Both the position numbers and the translations under genes were made by a program. Positions 58,836 through 64,000 of a stretch of 64,000 bases of DNA are shown one piece after another. The notes beneath the pieces were generated by a model. That model ran no database searches. It was given only the letters and a program-made list of their open reading frames with translations, and was not told the origin of the DNA. Positions within the stretch are counted from its first letter, which is position 1. Every line of letters starts with the position of its first letter. Origin of the DNA: Aselliscus stoliczkanus (Eukaryota; Chordata; Mammalia; Chiroptera; Hipposideridae); NCBI GenBank assembly GCA_033961575.1, contig CM066735.1, forward strand, positions 35,979,501 to 36,043,500, written 5' to 3'.

Positions 58836-59454
58836 TGATGGCGTCTGGCTTCCTTGAGAGGACAGATGGGGATTGAGAAACAGAAATGACAGGCAAGAGA
58901 CAAAGGATAGTTCAAAAGCAGTGTTAGCCAGGGGACTCAATGTCTGATGGACAATGAGCCCCGAATCGGGCGAGACTGCAGCTTTTATTAGGTTACATAC
59001 AGGGAAGTAGCATACATCATTCCAGAGAACATTGCTCACTTCCAATTGTCCTGTGGCCCACAGGCTACCTTGGCCAAAAGTCTCATGACCTGTTATACGT
59101 GTACTCCTGGGGAGACAGAAACTGCTCATTATGAGATCTAAAGGCTAGAATGCATGGAGTACTGATGTTATCACTTGTTAAAATTTCACTTCTCACACAG
59201 GCTTTCAGCCCTGCTAACAAGGTATCTCAGGCCCATGTTCTTTACTTCCATGATTCCTCCCATGGTACCCCCTGGACAGTGCCTGGCTTAGGTTGCCCTA
59301 TTGACCTTAGGGTCATATCCGTCTTTGGCTAACCCGCCCTCCTTCTTGGGGTCTCATCGGAATTGCCATAAGCATAATGAAAGTACTGTCTGCGAGGATC
59401 TGTTGTTAAGGAAAGGTGCAGGGAGGAAAACAGCTAGGCTGCTGTGTGACCACA
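58836..59454 (-). mobile_element. Solo LTR, gammaretrovirus-like (ERV1 class), second copy
   Basis: Same family as 31161-31825. 'gcgtctggcttccttgagag', 'aatgtctgatggacaatgag' and 'gactgcagcttttattaggt' (minus-strand AATAAAAGCTGCAGTC) correspond in order, as do 'cccatggtaccccctggaca' and 'ggctgctgtgtgaccaca' at the far end. No internal retroviral sequence is attached. A 131-residue minus frame and a 60-residue plus frame within it are not genes. Confidence 0.82.
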
Positions 59455-62400
59455 GTTATTTATTCAAATATTTTTTACTTTCCATTCTGTATTTTTGAAT
59501 ATAGAATCTTATGAATTCCAAGTTTGTGTGTTGCACCATTTGAGATATTCCTAGAGATCTTACATGCTGTATTCTCTGCTTTTTCTCTTTTCTTCTATTT
59601 TTAGTCATTTAAAGAAATGTATTTGTATGTGCTTCATTCAAGTGATTTCTACTGATGTATCTTTACATACACTGATTCCTACTGTTGGAGTTGGCCCTCC
59701 CTTGAATAAAAAGTCAGTCACTCCTTGCATGGGATACAGGTTTTTGTTTGTTTTTATGTCTCCAGATAATGGCAATAAGCAACAGTCTTCAGAACCACCA
59801 TTTTAATAGTTTGTCAAAAGAACTGAAAGACAACAATAACACCTGAGACATGGGTTTTTTGTTGTTGTTTTTTTCTAAAATACTTTAAATTAAATAAGCA
59901 AGTTTAGCAATAGTATTCCATTAGTGATACAGCAGAACTGCAGTTAAGTTGTAAGGGTCACTAAAGCAGTAAAGGAAACTAAGCGAGACTTAGGAGAGTA
60001 ATTTGGCTTGGATCATAATGCAAACAAATGAACAAGTAGAGAAATTAGGGTCAATCAGGGAAATTTGATAACTGATATACATTTCAGAATATTAAGGTTT
60101 TGTTACAGATTTTTATAGATTTCACAAAATCTGTATGTTTATAAATGTGTGGGATTGAGTTTGGAGTGTGATTGTCTATGAGTTAACTATATTAGAAGTT
60201 TAGAGATGGGTATATGAGTCTCATTATGCTATTTTCTACTATTTATATTTAATTTTGTTTCATAATAAAGAGTTAAAATTGAGTTGACTATGGCAATGCC
60301 TTTAATTTACAAAATGCAGATCAGTTTTAATTAACATACACTAAGTTCTAATTTGTATTGTATAAAATAAAGTTGTAAAGATTATTAAAATGAATCAACT
60401 TTAAGTTGCTTTGAAATTGTTTAGAACTTATTTTCTCAAAGATTTATACTATTTTTTATTTAAATATTACTTCAGGATTCACATAGTTTTTAAAGATCTC
60501 TTACCTCAGATTATGGGGAATATATTACCAGGATATTCTGGTTTATGTAGCATGCTATGGTTTCCTAGGGAGTTAAACTAAAAGTGTTTGAGGAGGTGTG
60601 AGTCTACTTGACATCAAGAACTGGTGTTCTCCAATAGTGAGGAAGTTATATCACTTTCAAGAGTTTTGAAATGAAAAAAATAAAATGAGTTATATGGATA
60701 TGATTCAAAATACGTTTTTCCCCCTAAAACAGTAAGATTTCTGGAAGTTATATGCAGGTTAAGTATAATTAATGAATAAAAATAAATTAATATAATCACT
60801 CTTATTAATTTGTCTTCCATCCTCTATAGAATATTTTCATTATGTTTGTCCTAATTATTTGGTGTATATAAGACCTTCCTCTCCATTAAGTAAGAATTCT
60901 CACTGAGAACTGCATAGTCGGTATCATTCAATCTGATTCCTTTAGAAGTATATAGTCTCAATATAGATTTTCACAATGAAATTGCTTTCATTGGGTAAGA
61001 TTGCCAATGTCCAATTGCTAAGTAAGAATTCCCATATTCACTGGGTTTCAATATAGAAAATATAGATGCCAATAGAATTATTAGTATCTATCTTTATTGT
61101 ACATTCAAGATTTGATCACAAAGACAAAGTAGGTATGTTATATGAAAATTAAGGTACTCTTCTCACTGTAGTTTGGAAATCTCTAAGAGTTAAATTCTAT
61201 ATAAATAATTACATAAAGGAAATATAAAAGTGACAAACTGATAAAAGAATAAGATTTTCCTTTTAATTTGGTTTTCAATTCTTTAACTTAACATTCCTCT
61301 AAAGGAAGAGTTGAGGATCACTGAAATGTGTTTGGTTCCTTTCTCAGAAAGCCTGTTCAATTTTTTCACACTTCAAAAGAAAGTAAAACGGTTATGACAA
61401 TCAAATTATGGTTTAGCATTTACTTTCACATTATTTAAAGACACATTTTTTTTTTCTTTCCCTCTCAGTTAAGTCTTTATATAAAAATGATCTGTATTGT
61501 CTGGCTGCAACTTAGATTCCTACTTTCACTTGTCAGTAACACTGCAGAGGATAAATACACTGAAAAGGATATATTTTTGTGCTTCGAAATGTGTGAAACT
61601 GTAAAAATATCACTGCTAAAATACATAATATCATATGTACTCCTTGTGATTGAACTAAATTTTCATTATGATACAGTTTTTATAAAGTAATTCTAATATA
61701 CTAAATGTTCTAAAACAGTTGATTTGCACTATTATTGCATTATTTTAGGTCTGTTATTGTGTTCTTATTTTAAATTGATTATTTAAAAATGAAATAAATT
61801 GATATATAAACCAACAACAGCAACACAAAAAGCCCTCAGGCTTTAAGAGTTACTAAATGAGATTGTTTTCTTTATTGTCATGAGGTTATTAGGCCTAAAA
61901 AAATCTAGAATAATCTTTCTAAAGATTGGCTAGTACTTATTCTAGCTCCAGTGGAATTCCTTGGTCTTTAACTGTAATTGTTCTTCATTTTATTTTATTG
62001 ACATCCATTTCTGGTTCCTAAAAGTTTCTATGGCTATGTTTGTTCATTAATGCTTTTAATGTCCCTTATTATATTGCTGCTTCAATTTTTACTATCTGGC
62101 TCACATCAGTTTCTCACAGCTTGGCGTTTACCTTCAGTCATAAAAATTTGAGATTGTGACCTAAACTCTAATGATGTAGAACACTGCATGAGTCTATAGG
62201 GCTCTGTGGGATTAATGGGGGTTTTCGTACTTTTAATCAAGTGCTATAATGAACATATACTGCATGTTGTAGAATGGCCGCAAGATAAACAGGCATATTA
62301 GGAGAGAAAAAGATGATGTGGCAAATCACATAAATAAAATGATCTGAGGAGAGAAAGCGCTACAGATCTCCGCTTAAATATGGGCATCCCACTGAGTATC

Positions 62401-63537
62401 CGCAATGTATTCTTAGCCTAATGGCCATTAAGTAAGCATACATTTTATATCGAATAATTAACTTTTTATATCTTCGAGGCAGAGGATAATAGTGAAGACC
62501 GAAAACAATTCATGAAATACAAAGCATAAGAAAGAGGAATTTCTCTCCCAAGGTTAGGTATACCATGTTTTTATTAAAATTGAATAAAATTAAAAATAAT
62601 AGATTGGAGATGTGAAATTAAATTGGCCCCAATTTATCGTTTGACACTCATATTAGTTTGCTTCAGACAACTGAGGCCATGAAAGCTGAGCTGCTTTAAC
62701 TCAGAAGGGCTGAAACCCATGGACTGTTAATTGTTACCTGAAGCCCTAGGGACAGAAGGATTCTGAGCTACTACTGGATCCAAATCCAACAGGTAGAGCA
62801 CTGTGGGGAAGGAGAAACATCCACAATGAGCTGTGAGGGGATGATTTTGGCGGCTTGATTACCATGCATTTTCCACCCCAAATTCTTGATTATTGTCAAG
62901 TTAAAATGATCTATGTCAGTGTGTATGTCAAGCTTCCTTTTACATTTTTCAATTATTCAAATCGTAATTAGTTTCACATAAAAACACACACATATATATA
63001 TATGTGATTTTATATAAATGCATAAATGCAACTGTATTGCTACTTTTAAAAAGTTATTTTTATTTTTCAGTGACTTCTGTCTTTCTTATCACTCCCACTT
63101 TCCTTCTACTCTTGGCTCCTCTCCCTTCTCATTAGCACTCACTCTCTCAACATCTCACCAATTCTAACAACATAATGTACATCTTTGGGATTTTATTTTT
63201 ATGTTCAGATAACCCTGTAGAGACATATACATTTGTAAAATAGGTATACAGGCATAAGTATATATGAAAGAAATCTTTGTTATGGTTTATTTTCAAAAAT
63301 AACATATTATGCATACTTTTTGGCATCTTGGGTTTTTTATCCTTACACAATATCATAAAATGAAAGCTCTACCTACTGTGTATTAATGCTCTTATACTTT
63401 TTAATGTCTACTAAATCCTACATGCTTTGTGTATATCAGAATTTTTTGTCATTTTTCTATTGAAGTCATGTTGCCACATTTGCCTATTATAAGAGATCTT
63501 TCCCCATTAGAAGCATGTTTTAAGAATATTTGTCAAA

Positions 63538-63540
<3 letters not shown>
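59455..63540. other. Anonymous AT-rich region
   Basis: About 4 kb without a recognised repeat, RNA gene or exon. Frames at 59564-59806, 60614-60820, 61487-61690 and 63147-63356 lack known motifs. A short (CA)(TA) tract lies at 62983-63004. Confidence 0.4.
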
Positions 63541-63568
<28 letters not shown>

Positions 63569-63570
63569 TA
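63541..63570. repeat. (TA)n microsatellite
   Basis: About 13 TA units. Confidence 0.95.
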
Positions 63571-63725
63571 TGTTGATGTATGGCATCTTTGGTACTTATT
63601 AATACATAAATTACTTTTCTTTTAGACTTTCTGAATTTAAAATCTTAACTACATATGTATCCTCTACTTCTAGAAGGTATATTCATTTTTATTCATATTT
63701 TCAAAGGTATGCATATTGATTTTTT

Positions 63726-63860
63726 AAAGACTAATACTATCTGCAATATATAGATGATGTATTACAGAACTGTACCTTTGAAACCTATGTAACCTATGTA
63801 ACTTAACCAACCATTGCCACCCCAATAAACTTTAATTTGAAAAAAGCCTAACACTATCTG
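63726..63860 (+). mobile_element. Extremely 5'-truncated L1 3' end with TSD
   Basis: The target copies aaagactaatactatctg (63726-63743) and aaagcctaacactatctg (63843-63860) match at 16 of 18 bases. Between them are only about 99 bp, ending 'ttgccaccccaataaacttt' and a short A-rich tail. The 'gatgtattacagaactgtac', 'gaaacctatgtaac' and 'ccaccccaataaa' sequence is what I recall as the bat L1 3' end. This is the best lineage marker in the window. Confidence 0.85.
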
Positions 63861-64000
63861 AGTTTTATTTTTAAAATGCCGTGAGGTAAGTGTATACCTT
63901 TTTAGAAAATAACATCAATATCAAGATATGCCAGAACACTTAAATAAAATATTGCTTTAATAGTTATTTTCAATTTAAATTTAAAATATTTCACATTGAA
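63861..64000. other. Anonymous AT-rich sequence
   Basis: No feature recognised. Confidence 0.4.

Noticed and set aside
58734..59129. 131-residue minus-strand frame
   Set aside because: Falls within a solo LTR and has no retroviral or cellular protein similarity that I recognise.
31161..59454. The two gammaretrovirus-like LTRs considered as the ends of one provirus
   Set aside because: They are 27 kb apart with L1, MLT1, SINE and other LTR sequence between and no gag/pol/env; lengths and central sequences differ.

Overview
The window reads as an AT-rich, gene-poor stretch of a placental mammal chromosome. I find no convincing protein-coding exon, rRNA, tRNA gene, CpG island, operon or CRISPR array. 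All longer open frames lie in repeats (L1 reverse transcriptase, LTRs, dinucleotide tracts) or are chance frames. The organism is inferred. Ancient MIR, MLT1/MaLR LTRs, hAT and old L1 fragments point to a eutherian. Abundant tRNA-head SINEs with clean target-site duplications (TSDs), a mariner-type MITE, and L1 3' ends of the 'tgccaccccaataaa' kind resemble what I know of bats (Chiroptera). The lineage call is moderate and no species can be named.

Layout. 1-7 kb: antisense L1 tails, one short SINE, an MLT1 piece next to a younger antisense L1 tail, a decayed sense L1 ORF2 piece, a long TC tract and an L1 tail with a 5' inversion. 7-14 kb: a hAT-like element, two MIRs, a tiny mariner-type MITE, a full-length SINE with perfect 15-bp TSDs and an antisense L1. 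14-24 kb: mostly anonymous, with three short SINEs, an LTR, two related LTR-like segments, an L1 tail and a compound TC/AC microsatellite. 24-36 kb: a 1.7-kb sense L1 3' part, an LTR, an MLT1 split by a SINE, about 3 kb of unexplained sequence, a gammaretrovirus-like solo LTR and several SINEs. 36-45 kb: a long antisense L1 ORF2 segment carrying two SINEs, an MLT1, a candidate processed retrocopy with a poly(A) tract, and a SINE. 45-64 kb: an L1 ORF2 fragment with a damaged catalytic motif, an MLT1, a solo LTR with perfect 6-bp TSDs and an internal 48-bp tandem duplication, a MITE inside a likely LTR, a second gammaretrovirus-like solo LTR, and a roughly 100-bp L1 stub with 18-bp TSDs.

How it works together. 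The sequence is a record of successive retrotransposition. L1 supplies the machinery. At least 13 SINEs with tRNA-like Pol III promoters carry L1-style TSDs and A-rich tails. They form two families, called A and B here, which share about 30 bp of head but have unrelated bodies. Family A exists as a long form (about 445 bp) and a short form (about 95 bp plus poly-A), and the break between them lies exactly at a near-perfect 22-nt inverted repeat. That, the MITE pair and an unexplained 75-bp duplicated segment are the most interesting items. I found no evidence for a novel multi-gene system.
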